Assembly: GCA_016859345.1 (NCBI GenBank)
Contig: CM029124.1
Span: 23,699,480 to 23,763,479 of the forward strand
DNA length: 64,000 nucleotides
Direction: 5' to 3'
Source of the DNA: Istiophorus platypterus
Lineage: Eukaryota; Chordata; Actinopteri; Istiophoriformes; Istiophoridae
Shown here: positions 10,801 to 25,800 of the stretch, one piece after another
Layout: each line of letters begins with the position of its first letter
Numbering within the stretch: position 1 is the stretch's first letter
The notes under the pieces: generated by a model
Seen by the model: only the letters and a program-made list of their open reading frames with translations
Database searches by the model: none
Told to the model about the DNA's origin: nothing
Position numbers and translations under genes: made by a program

Positions 10801-13800
10801 AAATACTTTGAACATAACTAAAGATTATATTGTGTCTTCAGAATGGAGTATGGCAGAAGAAACAAGACAGCTTTCAGGATTCAAGTAGAGAAAGGTAAGA
10901 GTCTTATTATTACACTGTGACAGTTTGGGTTATATGTGTTTTCAGGATGATTATTTTAAACAAATCACACTGGTCGAAATGGAAGGGCAGACAAGGGTGA
11001 GGATGACTGGATTTATTATTGTGTGGTGACGGGTGATAAGATATATCGAGATAAAAGAAATATTTTCTAATTCTGAGAAAACAAATAATTAGATGAACCT
11101 GTCCTGCTTTGCCTACCAACCAGTGCATTCTAGTTTAAATGATCAAATACTCCTTTTGTAACATGTACTGTGAAGAGTTGTGATTTGTCTTTCCCATCTG
11201 CCTTTCCTAGTGTATGAAGCAATCATGAAGGAGTCTGGGTTGAATCACCTGGAGAGCAAACACTTGGCTAAGAGGGCCAAGCACAGCCACCATGACGATG
11301 GGTAAAGGACACGCTGCTTACCAGCATAATTACATATCAAGGCTCTAACCAGTCCTTCTCTCTGCTGCTCTCGGCCTCATACTGTCTTTCTAAATGTACG
11401 ATAACGCCGTACAAACATGTGTGTTCACAGTGAAAGCAGCAGCACCTCAGAGGAGTCCTCTGATAGTGATGATCACATCCTGGAGAACACAGTAAGAAAT
11501 CTTGTGAAGGTTAAATCTGAGGGCAATAGGAGGGATTATAGTAGCAACAGGATGGTCAAAGAATTTTGACTTGGGGAATCATATATTATTAACTTCAACA
11601 GCCACTGTGTGCTAATTAAGCATAATCACATATGTAGCACTCAGTGAGCGCTTCGCTCCACCAATTCTTTATATGAGTGTTTAAAGAACTGATCATGTTT
11701 TTTAAAATCTGCATCTGATTCTAGATCTTTTTATGATAGTACACACAATATAGACGATAAAGCTGATGAGAAATTTGATTGTGTCTGTAAATAATTTAAG
11801 TGTAAGGATGAATTGTGAAAAAAAATGTGTGTGTGATTATCATGATCACTGAGTTATGGCCATTTAAAGTTATGTTGTTTTAATGCCATCATATTTTGCA
11901 GGATTGCTCAGAGTACATATGTGCACCTGTCATCCATAATCTGTTGCATTTGAACAGTGCTTTAAAAAGGGCAGCTTTAGCTCAAGTGCTGCTAACCCTG
12001 TAGCACAAGGTTTTTGGTCAAACATAGGGATTGTGGTTTCATCCAGCTCCTCTTGTCTATGTATTAAGGTGTCCATGAGCAAGACACTAGACCTCACTAG
12101 CATTACACTGAGTGTAATTTGGTTGTGAATTCATGAGGCTGCCAAATCAGTTCAAGTAAAATAGAAATAGCAGTCTGACAAATAGATTACATTTACAGGA
12201 GATTGGCAATGAATTACAAAAATAAATTGTAGTAATCAAAAAAAAATACTCTTATATGTAAAATTCAATCTCTTGATAGAGGTAGCCTGGCAATATTTCA
12301 TCTCTTTTTTCCTCTCTTTGGATGCACAAAGATAAAATTCATATCCATCCTGTCATGTGACTCAGCACATTTTTCAAATGTTGGAATGTTATTTCAAATC
12401 ATTGGCACAGCCCTTTTTGACAGTGAACTCTAACCATTTCTCGCCTCTAATTTTTGCCATCCACAGTCCACCAACCATATGAACAGCTCTCTTACATCTC
12501 TGTACCGGAAGGGAAACCCTGACTCAAGCTCCTGCTCACCCCGGAGAGATCAGCCAGCCGCCAGCAGTCCTGTCAGCACAGCCATCCCCCCTTCCAGTGC
12601 AGGGACACTGGTTACCCAAGGAGGCTGGTTCATTGATCGAGGGAAGGGCCCTGAGAAGAGCAACATCCTCATTGACCTGTGTAATGAAGAGCCGGCTAAT
12701 ACAACAACAAACGTATGTACCTGTGGAGAGCATGTCTTTGTACTTTGATGCAGCATTACTAACTAAGTAGGTGTTAACTGTGTTCACGCTCTACTCATCA
12801 GCTCTCAGAAATGGCACCCCCAACATTGGTGCTGTTTCTTCATTTTCATTTTTCATTTACTTGTTTGAACATCTGAATCTAAACAGTTGCAAGCTGTTTT
12901 TGTCAGAAGTGAAGAAAGCTCAGAATATGGAATATTGCCTGTTAGATCCTCACCAATATCAGATTTTTGAGGGCGATAGAGATATTAGCAGTTTGAAGAA
13001 AAAAAAACAGCAAAAACAACCCACATCAGCCTGACAATAATACACTACCATGCCATACTAATGTTCAGGTTGCACTTTGCTGCCCTTTCTACTTAACAGT
13101 GCAAGGACTGTTACAGTGGAACATATGACAGAAGGGAGGATATTTTTATTGGGTGGAGGACAATGAGCAACAGGGGAATTTTTTTTAAACAAAATCTAGT
13201 TAACAGTGAATTGGCAATGGTTCTGTTTTCCTGTTGCAGTAGCTTCAGACAAATACGTAGAAAGATTGTCAGCATCATTGAATTAACAGTGTGAAGTGAA
13301 ATACAAGCTCGTTATAAAATTCAATTCAATTTAGTTTTATTTAAATAATGCCAAAAGATACAATACATTATCTCAAGGCAGTAAGGTCAAACATTACATT
13401 ATTATAGAGAAAAACCCAACAGTTACGACCATGAGCAAACGCTCAGTGAAAGTGGAGAGGAAAAATTCCCTTTTAACAGGAGGATCACTCTGACTGAACT
13501 GGACTCCGAGTCTGTGCCTTTCTGCCTCAACAATTTGGGTTAAAAGGAGAGAAATGGGGTAGATAGGGGAGAGAGAGGGGAGAATTGGAGAGAGAAGAGA
13601 CAGAGACCAGGAACAGCTGTAACAGATCCATAAGTATTTGAACAGAGACACAATTTTCATAATTTTGCTAGTAAAATGGTAAATGGACCGTACTTATGTA
13701 GCTCTTTTTTAGTCTTTTTGACCACTCAAAGTGCTTTTACACTACTTTCACCTTCATCCATTCACACATACATTCAAACAGTGCTTTCTACACATTGCGG

Positions 13801-16800
13801 CACATATACATACACAGACATTCATACACTGATGACACGTGGGACAATTTGGGGTTCAGTAACTTGCTCAAGGACACTTCGACATGTGGACTGGAGAAGC
13901 CGGGGATCGAACCACCACCCGTCCGGTTTGTGGGCGACCGCTACCACCTGAGCCCCAGCCACCCCAAGTAGAGTCCTATACACTCCAGAGTTCATTCTGT
14001 CGCTTCTATCAGCAGTCACATCGTCAATAAACACCAGCAACCCAGTTCCATTGGCTGCCATACATGTCCATGTCATAACACTGTCTCCACCATGTCTGAT
14101 AGATGATGTGGTGAGTTGGGGTCATGAGCTCTTCCCTCCTCTCTTCACATCATTCTGGTACAAGTTCATCTTGGTCCTTTGTCAAAAGAATATTGTTCCA
14201 GAACCATTGAGGCTTTTTTAGATGTTTTCTGGCAGAGTCTAATGTGGCCTTTCTGTTCTTGAGTGTTACCAGTGGTTTACACCTTACGGTAAACTCCCAG
14301 TCTTTATATTCATGAGGGCGTCTCTTGATTGTAGACTTTGACAATGATACACCTTGCACCCGGAGAGTATTCTCAACCAGACTAGATGGTGTGAAAGGGT
14401 TTTCTTAACAAAGAAAAGAATTCTGTGATCATCCACTTTAGTTGTCTTCTGTGGTCTTTCAGGCCTTTGCTAATGTTGAGGTGTTGATGATTCCACCAGT
14501 TCATTCTTTCTGAAAATGGCTGTAAACAGGTGATGCAATATTTACTACAAAACCCTTGAATGAAAGATGAAAGTCTACGCGTCAATCACGCCTTGAAGGC
14601 TTTGTTTCAAATCCACTGTGGTTGTCTCCAGAGGCAAAATTCGCAAAATTTTGTCACATACTAGAGGGCTCTTTGGATCAATACTAATGTTTGCAAAACC
14701 TTTGGTATACAAGCCTCAGTTTCTTGGATAATATCTATGAACAGATGAAACCAAAGTAGAGTTCTTTGGAAATGCAGTACTTCAGTTTGTTCTTAGGTAA
14801 TGAAACAAAGCCCATAAGGAAAACAACACCCTACCTATAGTAAAACATGGTGGAGGTTCTGTCATGTTGTTTGGCTGCTCTGCTGCCTCTCATACTAGAG
14901 GCCTTGAATGTATTAAAGGATGATGAAATCAGTAAATTACAAGCAGTTTGGTGCAAAATGTGTTAACCCCTGTCAGAAAACTAGGTTTGAGGTGAAGGTC
15001 TTGGGTCTTTCACCAGAACAATGATCCAAAGCAAATCCAGCAGAACAAAACAAAGATTGTAAAGGAAATATGGAATGTTATAATCTGACAAGCAATGAGT
15101 CCAGACCTGAATCCCTATGAAAAACTTTGGAGAGAGCTGAAATCTGCCATTCAAAAAATGACTCCTGCAAACTTAAAAGAGCTTGAACACATAGTAATGG
15201 AGGAGCAGCAGAAACTACCAGCAGATTGGTAGAAGAGGCTTCTAGATGGCTACAAGGAACATTTAGAGGCTGTAATTGTTGCCAAAGGTTCTGCAACCAA
15301 ATGCTATTGAAGGGTGTCCTCTGACAGACATTAACATTATACTGTGTGTAAAGCTTGGGTGGTTAAACTCACGGACCAACTTCCTTGTATTTTTGTCACC
15401 AGCAGACAGACGTTTCGATACTTGAGCCTGAGAAATCTCACAGAAAGTCTAAAAAAAGAACAAAGAGCACACCTGAAACAACTGAGTCTCGCACCCTGAT
15501 CAAGAAAGGTACTTCACTGTCTAGTTTTCCAGTTCAAATTCAAACTACAGATTCTTAACACTACACAATAATGTAATCCTGACTGAGCTTTGGACAAAAA
15601 AACATTGCCTGTAGGGAAGGCATGTAAAAGTTATTTCAATTATTGATTAATGTCTTTATTTTGTTCAATATGTTATGTGCTTATTTAGGTTATTTAATTG
15701 ATGAATCACATAGACATTTAAGTTGTCAAAACTAATATCTGAGGAAAGATATCTATACCAAGTTACCACAGTCCGAAAGTGATGTCTATGACACTCCACT
15801 GTGTTGCATTAAATTGTCATTTTTTTTTCTGATGAATTATCTATCAGCAAAACCAAAGTCACCGGAGCTGCAGTATCCAACTCTGAAGTTTGAGGATGTC
15901 GGAGGTAATGAAGACACATTAACGGTTAGTACCTTTTAACCTTGATACTTTGTTTTTTGCAATAGAAAATTTTATGGCAAAAGGGGATGGTTGTGGTGCT
16001 TGGCTGTCACCAAAGACAAGTTTCTAAAGCCTTTACAATGGGGCTCTAATTTGTATTGTAATTCTTTTATTTGACATTGTTGCAGGAGGTGTGTAAGCTG
16101 CTGATCCACATGCGTCACCCAGAGGTGTACCAGCATCTGGGAATGGTTCCTCCAAGGGGATTCCTCCTCCATGGACCTCCTGGCTGTGGAAAGACCCTGC
16201 TGGCCCAAGCTGTGGCTGGTGTGAGTACTGGAAATAGTCTAAAATAGTATTTTGTGGTTCTCAGTAAGGCCTTATTTAGCATAACAATGACTGGCCATTA
16301 ACCGGTGAAAATGGATTGCTTTTTTGTTACTTAGACGTGATTGTTTTTTGTTGGTTTTCTTCTATTGTTGGAGGCGTTTTGGTTTGTGTAGTATGAAGAG
16401 CACAGTTACTACACAGCTTGCATCATGTGTCTCATGAAGTTGTTAACCTCATGATCTTGAGCCAAAGAAGACAAGTGGGGACTTGCTGTACATTAACTGT
16501 GAATTAAACCTTTAAAGTCAGATTTTGGCTGTACTGTTTGGTTCTTGTTTATTAAGAGTTCCGTATTTTTTAAACCATTTTGGTTAAAGCAACAGCAGTC
16601 ACTAGAACCACTACTTTTCCAACTAGGTCTGAGCATGAAGGACATCTCTTAAGGCTGTGTTTTTTTGTGTGCTTGTTCAATAAATAGATTTGATTCAATG
16701 TTTCAGGAGATGCAACTACCCATGTTGAAGGTGTCCGCTCCGGAGCTGGTATCTGGAGTGTCGGGGGAGTCTGAGCAGAAGCTCAGAGAGCTGTTTGACT

Positions 16801-19800
16801 TGGCTGTGGTCAGTAGTGCTTTTCTTTTTTTAATATCATTCTAGAGGTCTCAAGAGAAGACTGTATATTAGAGCAGGTATAGCACACGCAGGAAACCAGA
16901 TACTCAAGACACCAGCTGATGTTCCTCTTGTACTGGTGATACAGTTTCACTGGTATTATGATATATGATAAATAATTTTGACCACGTCTTGCTCTCTGAA
17001 TATCATTGGTTCTTTTCACCCTTTGCAGAGCTCTGCCCCTTGCATCCTGTTCATAGATGAGATAGATGCCATCACCCCTAAGAGAGAGGTGGCTTCTAAA
17101 GACATGGAGAGGAGGATCGTAGCCCAGCTGCTAACCTGCATGGATGGTACAGTACACTGCCTTCAGAGTGACAGAGAGTTTCCCTGAGGAAATGTCATGC
17201 TTGGGGTGGCTGTGGTTGGGAAGTAGAGCAGGTCATCCACAAAATGGAAGGACTGTGGTTCGATTCCCGGCTGCTCCAGTCCACAGGTCAAAGTGTCCTA
17301 GGGCAAGATACTGAACCCCAAATTGCACCTAATGTATGGTCAATGTGTGAGTGTGTGTCTATGTAAAGAAAGGGCATGTATAGAAAAGCGCTGTATGAAT
17401 GTGCGTGCAAATGGACGAATAGGGCAGTAGTATAAAAGCGCCATGAGTGGCCAATAAATCTAGAAAATAGAAGTACTGTCTATTTACCATTTAATTAGAG
17501 GAACAAGAAGACTCATATTAAGGTCTGAGTGATATTTCAACGTATTAGTAACTATGACCAGACACTGACCGGTCAGCAGAGGTCATACTGATGTGGAAAA
17601 GAGAGCATCACTTACTGTTGAGTCATGCTGTGTACAGAGCATGGATATGAACTTAACATGAATAATTGTTGATTTTCACTGTCTGACTTCTATATCCTCA
17701 CAGAACCCCCTCCCCTGTTAATGTTAGGTTAATGTTTGAATTTTTTCTAAACAAATGACAGGAAAATCACTTTCAGTTTCAGATTCTCATTTGAACATTT
17801 ATAATTTATCAATACATTTAAGTCTTTATATCACAGATTTGTTCTTCACATTAAGCAGTTGAAGAAGTTGTTTAATAATTACTGAATTTAGTTTATAAGT
17901 TGGTCTAAAACTATTTTCTGACTTTTTAAATACCTTTTACGTGAAATAATTAACTATATCTAACTTGGGTGATAAGGAGCTATGGGTGCAAATTGCAGTT
18001 GTTTCCAAATAGATCTCAACATTTTTAGTAACGCTTTAGTCATTTATTCAATAAAATCTTCCTGAAATTTTAGTTTCTTTGTCTTATCCACTATAAATGA
18101 TATACGACTACTCTGCACACATACAGTTTGGTACTTGTGTAAAATGGATCAAATCTGCACCAAACACAAACACTCTGCTGCAGGTCTTTCCCCCATGATG
18201 ACCTAAATTCTCCAACACACAGAATCAGATATAGGTCATAGCTTCACTGTTACTCAACCCAAATCTGATACCACTAAATGGACTGATTGAGAGGCTGGTG
18301 AATATGACATTTAAGAAAAAGGTGAAGGTGTGAAGTGGGAATCACTTCTTACACCTTTGACAGGTAAAATGTCTTTTTTTTTTTTTTTTTTTTTAATTTA
18401 TTTTTATAAATGTTCCTCTGTTGCTTGCATCTTGGCAGACTTGAACAGTTTGAAAGTGACAGCTCAGGTCCTGGTCATTGGAGCCACCAATAGGCCAGAC
18501 TCCCTCGACCCTGCCCTTCGCCGAGCTGGACGCTTTGACAGAGAGATCTGCCTGGGTATCCCTGATGAAGCAGCTCGTCTCAGGTCAGCCACACATCATT
18601 ATAGGGAAATGGTAATCCGCATTATTATGCTAAATATTGAACTAATGATAATAATAGATTATTAATCTATAAGATAATAGATTATCATCTCATTAATTGT
18701 CTCAACATATCTAGTTGCACTTTTCTCCTTTACATGCTGTTTTGTTTTTGTTTTTATTTTTTAATATATACTATCCCCATATCTCTAGCTTTCTTCTCAG
18801 CTCTCTCCTGATGTGTTTGAAACTGTTCATAGTTCACAGATGAATTTCACATCATCAACAGTGAGCTGAGAGGAAAGCTGAGACAAAGCCTATACGTTTT
18901 GGTTTTCAGTCTGACAGGAGCTGCCTGCCTTTCCTCTCTAGAGTTTGTTTATTAAGTTTCAAGTTGGAACAAACAAAAAATTAACATCTTCCAAGAGTTA
19001 CAGTTAAAGACAAACACATGCATACAACTTAGATCTGCTCTCACAATTACAAATGAAACCACAAATGACAATGAGGCAGCATCTCACTCTTTGACTAGCT
19101 CGTTGAGCAACAAAGCAGTGAAGGCTTGCATACCTTGTTTGGCTTTGGGCAAGATCAATTCTTGTGGGGAAATGCCAAATACAGCGGTCAGGGTGTTAGA
19201 CTCAATGGATCATTGTAAGATTTCAGATAGGGTTTGGAATACCAATTTCCTAAAATCAGCAAGGGAAGAGCATTACCAGACCATACAGTGGCATGAAATG
19301 GCATTGCTGTTAAAAATTTCTGTTATTGTGAATAGAGAGTAAAAGAAACTCATTTAAAAAAAGGCATAAATTAAAAGGTGATACATTTCTTTAATATTTT
19401 AAGAAAGATTACTTTTTATTTACATCTTTTATAGTTTCAAGAAAACAAAAAAGAAATAGGGCCTGAAACAAATGTTTTTCCACCTGCATGGTCAGTAGTT
19501 AGTAACATCCCCTTTGGCCACTTATCACAGCTTGTAAACATTTTTTGAAGCAGCTTGGCTGGGAAAGGGTGTTTAAACAGAATGCTTTGTGCTTTGTCAG
19601 GATCTTGAAGACGTTGTGTCGAAACCTGAAGTTGTCAGAGGACATTGACTATCAGCAGCTGGCCCGTCTCACCCCAGGCTATGTGGGTGCTGACCTCATG
19701 GCTCTGTGTCGCGAAGCTGCCATGAGTGCTGTAAACAGGGTTCTGCTGGAAATAAGAGGACGGCAACAAAGCCGAAACCAAAGCTGCAGTAAAGAGCTGT

Positions 19801-22800
19801 TAACAAGCAGTGTTCCAACCGAGGCTGCTGCGACAGACGGAGAGGTCGGAGTGCAACAGACAGCAGAAGTTAACCCAGTATCTCAGGAAGAGTCAGGACA
19901 GAGTCACCTGCAGGTATGAGGAGCTCCAGCAATAAATATCCACTCCACTCAATATCATACTGTACACCTGGACACAGATGACTGCTCATTCAGTTCATCT
20001 TTAATAATCAGACAAATGAAACCTGATGGTCATTCCTGAACAGGAAATTATGAAACTATGTTTGAAACCATGTTTGTATCTTTTCATAGAAACTTAACAA
20101 GTAAAAAGCAAATAACCTGAACTGAAATTATAGACATTTAGCAAAATTCATTTCAAACAAAAGTTCTCAATGCTCAGATGTTGCCCTGCCTAACCTAACT
20201 CTATGTGTCTAGACTTTCAGCTTTGATTCAAGGGGGTTAAAAAAATATCAGATTAACCATTTAGCAGTTACATCCTTTTTTTATACAAGTCCCCTATTTT
20301 CAGAGGCTCAAAAGCGATCTCAATGTTTGCAGCTGGGAAAAATATAAATTCCCTATTTTTTTATAAAAAATGTATGAAATATAATATAAAGAGCACAATA
20401 TACAAGTTACAGATTTACATATATAATATAATGTATGATCAAATGACCTACATTGACGACATGGTAGGTCTGTTGCCCTGCTGTGTTTCCAAATATTACT
20501 CAAGTTTTATTTACATCAAAACTATTAATAACAAAGGGTCAGTACTTGTCAGGTAGTCTTAGAGTGATAACAGTTTCCAGGTCTGTTTAAATCACATCTA
20601 CTTCTATCTTCTGCTTCCCTGTGTTGTCATGATCAATCATGTGTGCCATGTCCAGGAAGGGGAGCTGTGGCACCTCCTGCACCTTCTGAAGAACACTGAG
20701 ACCCTGTGTGAGGAAGAGCTGGCCAGTCTGTCCATACTCATGTCAGACTTCCAGGCCTCGCTGGCCAGTGTCCAGCCCTCTGCCAAGAGGGAGGGCTTCG
20801 CCACCGTGCCTGATGTCACCTGGGAGAATGTGGGAGCCCTGCAGGATATCAGAGAGGAGCTCACCATGGCCATACTGGTAAACACCAGGCTGCTTTACAT
20901 TTAGCATTTGTTATGCAGACTGAGATTCTCAGCTGTGGGATCATTACTTTTGTCATACCATTTTTTAAAATTGTTTTGTTTTTGTTTTATGCTCTTTTAA
21001 ATTCCCTGAGATGAGGCTCCTCATTTTCTTTTTTTTTTCATACAATGGTCCTTTCACCTGCTTTATAGACTGTAGTCGTAGGTGTGGAGGTGAGTCGGTC
21101 ACCTTGTACCTAGCATGACCCATTCTTTGTCACATATGAGTCTTAATTGAGCTCCTGTAGGGACCTTTGAGTCCACCATGCCAAAGTATTGGGTAGAAAG
21201 CTCTCTCCAAAATGGCCACGTTGTTCAGGATCAGTAACAATTTTTTAGGTGGTAAACCTTGTCAGTGTATCTATAGATTGTTCCAGTAAGTGTTTCTCAC
21301 AGGTTATTGGACATAAATCACTTACATGTACTGACTGTGACGATATCCACAGGTATAAGTTAAACAGACTAAGTTCTTTGGATAATAGTAGGGGACAGGT
21401 TCTGCTGTGATCTGGCCCATGTTTGACCTTGTTCACTGTCACTGTCGTTATTCTTCTGTGCCTGCATGTCTGTGCGTGTCTGCGTGTCTGTGTGTTTGTC
21501 TGTGTGCATGTCTGTGTGCGTGTCTGTGTGTCTGTCTTCCAGGCTCCTGTGCGTTCTCCAGAGCAGTTCAGAGCTCTGGGGCTCAGTGCTCCATCTGGAG
21601 TGCTGCTGGCTGGACCTCCAGGATGTGGAAAAACACTGCTTGCCAAGGTTCACCACTACACCAAGACAATCATACCTGATAGTTAGCTGAATACCACAAC
21701 ACTGTCATTGCTTTGAACAATTCTAATATTTAAAATGTTTTACTATATCTAGTGTTCTATAATTGTCTTTAATCTTACTAAAATTTTTGAAGTGATTAGT
21801 AATAAATTTAGATTCAAATCGATCAGTTTAATCTGTTTTTTTTAAACGTTTAATTAAAATTCACAGAGCTGAGTCCTGTTTCAAACATCTCGAAATCAGT
21901 CATAGTGACAGCCCTTAAAATAAGACTGAGACTAGAAAAGTTCTTCTTAGAGCTGAGAGTAGGACATAAATTATTCATGCAGCTTCCTGAACCTGCAAGT
22001 TCTCTGATGATGAATATTGGGCATTTTGACATAAAATCAAGTATCACTCACACATGACCAGTTATGTATGGTACTTGGTTATTAAAGGCATAGTTTTACA
22101 TTTGGTAAATGTAACTGTGTCTCACTGTGTGATCTCCCGACAGGCAGTGGCCAATGAGTCAGGCCTCAACTTCATCTCTGTCAAGGGACCAGAGCTGCTC
22201 AACATGGTGAGTCACTGAGCTGCAGGCTTCCTTTGCATTGTTGCGTTGTTGTGGAATTGGATCATAGCACAGCTAACAGACACTTGCTCATTAACTTTAA
22301 CCACCTCTCTGAGAAGGACATTCAGTTTGTCCTGCTAGCACCAGATCCTTGGGCTGGTAGCTGGTGTTTCTTGACAGTTTGGTCAGACTCTGCTCCATGT
22401 CGTTAATTTTTCCCTTTTTTCAATCCGCGGTCATATGTCCTCTGAGTTTTTGTTGTTCTTTTCACACCCTTTGTGGCAATCACCCAAATTATACCTATTG
22501 ATGGGCTATATTCAACATTTGAAGACAACCAGAGATAAGCAATTCAACTACAGCTGTCATCAATATACAGCTACATTAAACTAGCATTTAAAACCCCACC
22601 CTACTGAACTCTTGAAGGAGATGAAAGAGGTCCTAGGTCCCATGGTTCAGAGTGTCCCTCACAGGCAAACTGTGGTTTGGAAATGCTCTAAACATCTTGA
22701 AGACCTGGTCAGTGATATGTCCACTATCAAAATAAGAGTCTTCATCTAAATTGGCCAAGGCCTCAGTTCAAACCTGTCCTGGAGGTGACCATAAAACAGT

Positions 22801-25800
22801 CCCTCAGCAGCAAGCAGTCCGCTGTCTTCACCAAATGGCTCTCCAGTTTCAGGAGACTTGAGTCACAGATTCAAGGGAAAATGTCCTGTTAAGCTACAGT
22901 TCCCTACCCATGAAACAATGATTGTAATGATGACTTTTGAATTTAGTATTTTTTCCCGTTTTTAGTAAATTATTTGACTAATTCCCGGTAAGATGATGGT
23001 TAAACATAACCAGGTGTCATGTGTATAATGCATTTATCCATTCTAGATTTTGATATTAAGACTATTTTTACTCAGACTTTTACTGCTCCAAGCTTGGTCG
23101 AATCACTAAACCATGCTCACAATATTTTAAAAGCTCTTGGAGCTATAACTCACCACTGTTGTCCTTATTCAGCACAGCATGAGTAGGAGAGAGCTGATGT
23201 TAGAATTAGTTGGTTGCACTAACTGAGATATCTCTTTGTTTGTCTGTGCAGTATGTGGGAGAGAGTGAGCGAGCTGTCAGACAGGTCTTCCAGAGAGGAC
23301 GCAACTCAGCTCCTTGTGTTATCTTCTTTGATGAGATTGATGCTCTATGTCCTCGCCGCTCAGGCCATGAGGTGAGAGGGATGGACTTAATAATTTAGAT
23401 AGGAATCCATGAGTATCATTTCCAAGACACTAGATTCTACAGTGCATCACACAACAGCTGCGTCTTGGAGCAAACTATCCCTTGACACTTGTAGCACACT
23501 CTAGATGCATGATAAACACTCCAGAAGCAGTCAGGTACAGTAACAGTGATGCGGCGATCTGGTGAGTTGATGCACATCCACCTTGGAAATAGTGAAGGTC
23601 ATTTTCAAACAACTTGACATCATTGGTGTGTAGGCATAAAAAACCAAAACAAAAAGAAACACTTTTCTTGTGTTTTAATGTGAATTATGCACTGCTCATG
23701 TGTTGTCCTTAAACATTGACTCAACATAAGTGTATAATAAAAGCTCTATCACAATGTATGTATTTATCTAGGTGTTGGTCACGTAGATTGACATTTGTAT
23801 CAAAATGAACAACACTGCTTCCCTGCCATTTCATCCCTTTAATTATTTATCTTTTGTTCTCGAAACAAAAGAGTGAGGGTACTTTGAATACAACATCACA
23901 TATTTATTAAATTTATTTACATTTTCAGAGTTTAACAAACTAATCCATGACATGTTAAATAAACTTCTGTATCAATGGGAAACTAGTTTTATACTTCACA
24001 ACAGAATCCAAAATTCTAAAAAATGGAATCAAACGTATCTTTTAAATTGTTTTAACAAGTACCTACTCTCTAGACTTGAGGCAGTTACCGTGTCACACTA
24101 GAAGATTGCTTTTACACAGACAAAAATGAGTAGATATCTCCTTAAAATGCCAAATGTGTTGTTATATCACATTTCATGTAGCTTTAAGAACAACCCGCTC
24201 GCTGATTTCTAAATGTGATCTACTGTATAATTGCATGGCCTCCATTATTCAAACTGCTTTTTTTTGTTAGTTACCTGCTGATATACTGTATGTTTTAATG
24301 AACAGTATTTGTGTGTGATCAGTCAGGAGCCAGTGTGCGGGTGGTCAACCAGCTGCTCACAGAGATGGATGGCTTAGAGACCAGACGACAGGTCTTCATC
24401 ATGGCTGCAACCAACAGACCAGGTACAGATCTAGCTTCCGTCAGACCTGAACCCCTCAGGGTAACCAGAGACCTGCTGAAGCCTGAACCAGCTGAGGTGG
24501 TTCAAGTTTCCAAAGTTCGTCAGAATGGAGGAAGAGCTGGAGTCATATATTTTTAGGTTCACTTTTCAGCAGTGGTGGAGAATAACTAGGTGCATTTACT
24601 CACGTATTGCACTTGAATACAATTTTTGACGTACTTCCATTTTATGCTGCTTTATACTTTTATCCACTGTATTTCAGAGGAAAATTTTGTACTTTTTTAC
24701 TTTTTAGATAATGATTTGAAATGAAAAAACTATATTGTATATAATATACAAGATAATAATTTATATAATACAATGTCCTATTAAACATTAAAGATCAAAC
24801 CAGTGGTTCCAAACCTTTTGGGGTTGTGACCTCTTTAAAAAGCAATGTGACCGATCGGGGTCAAACTGTCCAATATCTCCCAAAGCAAATATGAGAGACA
24901 AATCCAAAAAAACAAAGAGAACATGTTCTTTCCTATACTGTTATTTTCTGTGGAGTACTTAAACTGTTTATTTTTTGAGTAGAAGAATTTTACTTGTTAT
25001 GGTGTATTTTACATTTTGGTTTTGGAATATATATAATGAAGGACAGGATCTAAAAATTTCTCTCACTCTCGTTTTTCAACCCGTATCAAAGATTTTTAAC
25101 CAGATTCATTATTTGGTCTTCTCCTAAATGCTAAATGACTTTCATTGTCTTGTCTCTTGCCAGATATCATTGACCCTGCTATACTGAGGCCAGGTCGTCT
25201 GGATAAAACTTTGTATGTGGGTCTACCACCTCCAGCAGATCGTCATGCCATCCTTCTCACTATTACTAAGGTAAATGTTAACCACACATACCTGAATGGT
25301 TCTACAGGATGAATATAGACATGGTAGACATAACATACAGCATAGCAGGTTAGTCCCATCACATTCCAATTTTTACCATTAAATGCCAAGGAAATGAAAA
25401 AATGAAGCCAATATACAGTACTCTGCACATGTTTTAAGCACTGAAAGTAAAGTGAGGATACTTTATAAAAATATTTCTTGAATAATTTTTAATAATAATC
25501 TTCATGGAAAATGCAGCATAAACAAAAAATAAAATTCAAAATCAAATCAGTACTTGGTTTGGCCACCCCCTGCTCTTAGAACCTCACCAGTTCTCCTTGT
25601 ACAACTGCACACTTTTCAAGCTAAGTGGCAGATTGAATCTCCCACGTATCTTGAAGAATTTGCCACCGTTCTGTGATTTCAGAAGTTTCTCAGTGACTTC
25701 TTTTGTGCTTGTGATCAACTTTTATTGACCATTTAACATTAAAACAACAAATACAACCCATTAAAGCTAAAAATTTAGGAGAAATGGGCAGATAAACAAG

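Noticed and set aside
17250..17275. Possible tRNA gene (good B box)
   Set aside because: No cloverleaf could be drawn. The sequence continues into a SINE body shared with three other loci.
19545..19600. In-frame extension of NVL exon 14 to the left
   Set aside because: The open frame runs upstream of 19601, but acceptor gctttgtcag at 19591-19600 and the human alignment place the exon start at 19601.
21369..21690. Five overlapping open frames around 21.4-21.7 kb
   Set aside because: They result from the TG repeat plus NVL exon 16; only the exon 16 frame is real.
24423..24556. Extension of NVL exon 19 past 24422
   Set aside because: The frame stays open to a stop at 24554, but the donor CCAG|gtacag and the match of exon 20 (DIIDPAILRPGRL) show it is intron. 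A retained-intron isoform is possible but would truncate D2.
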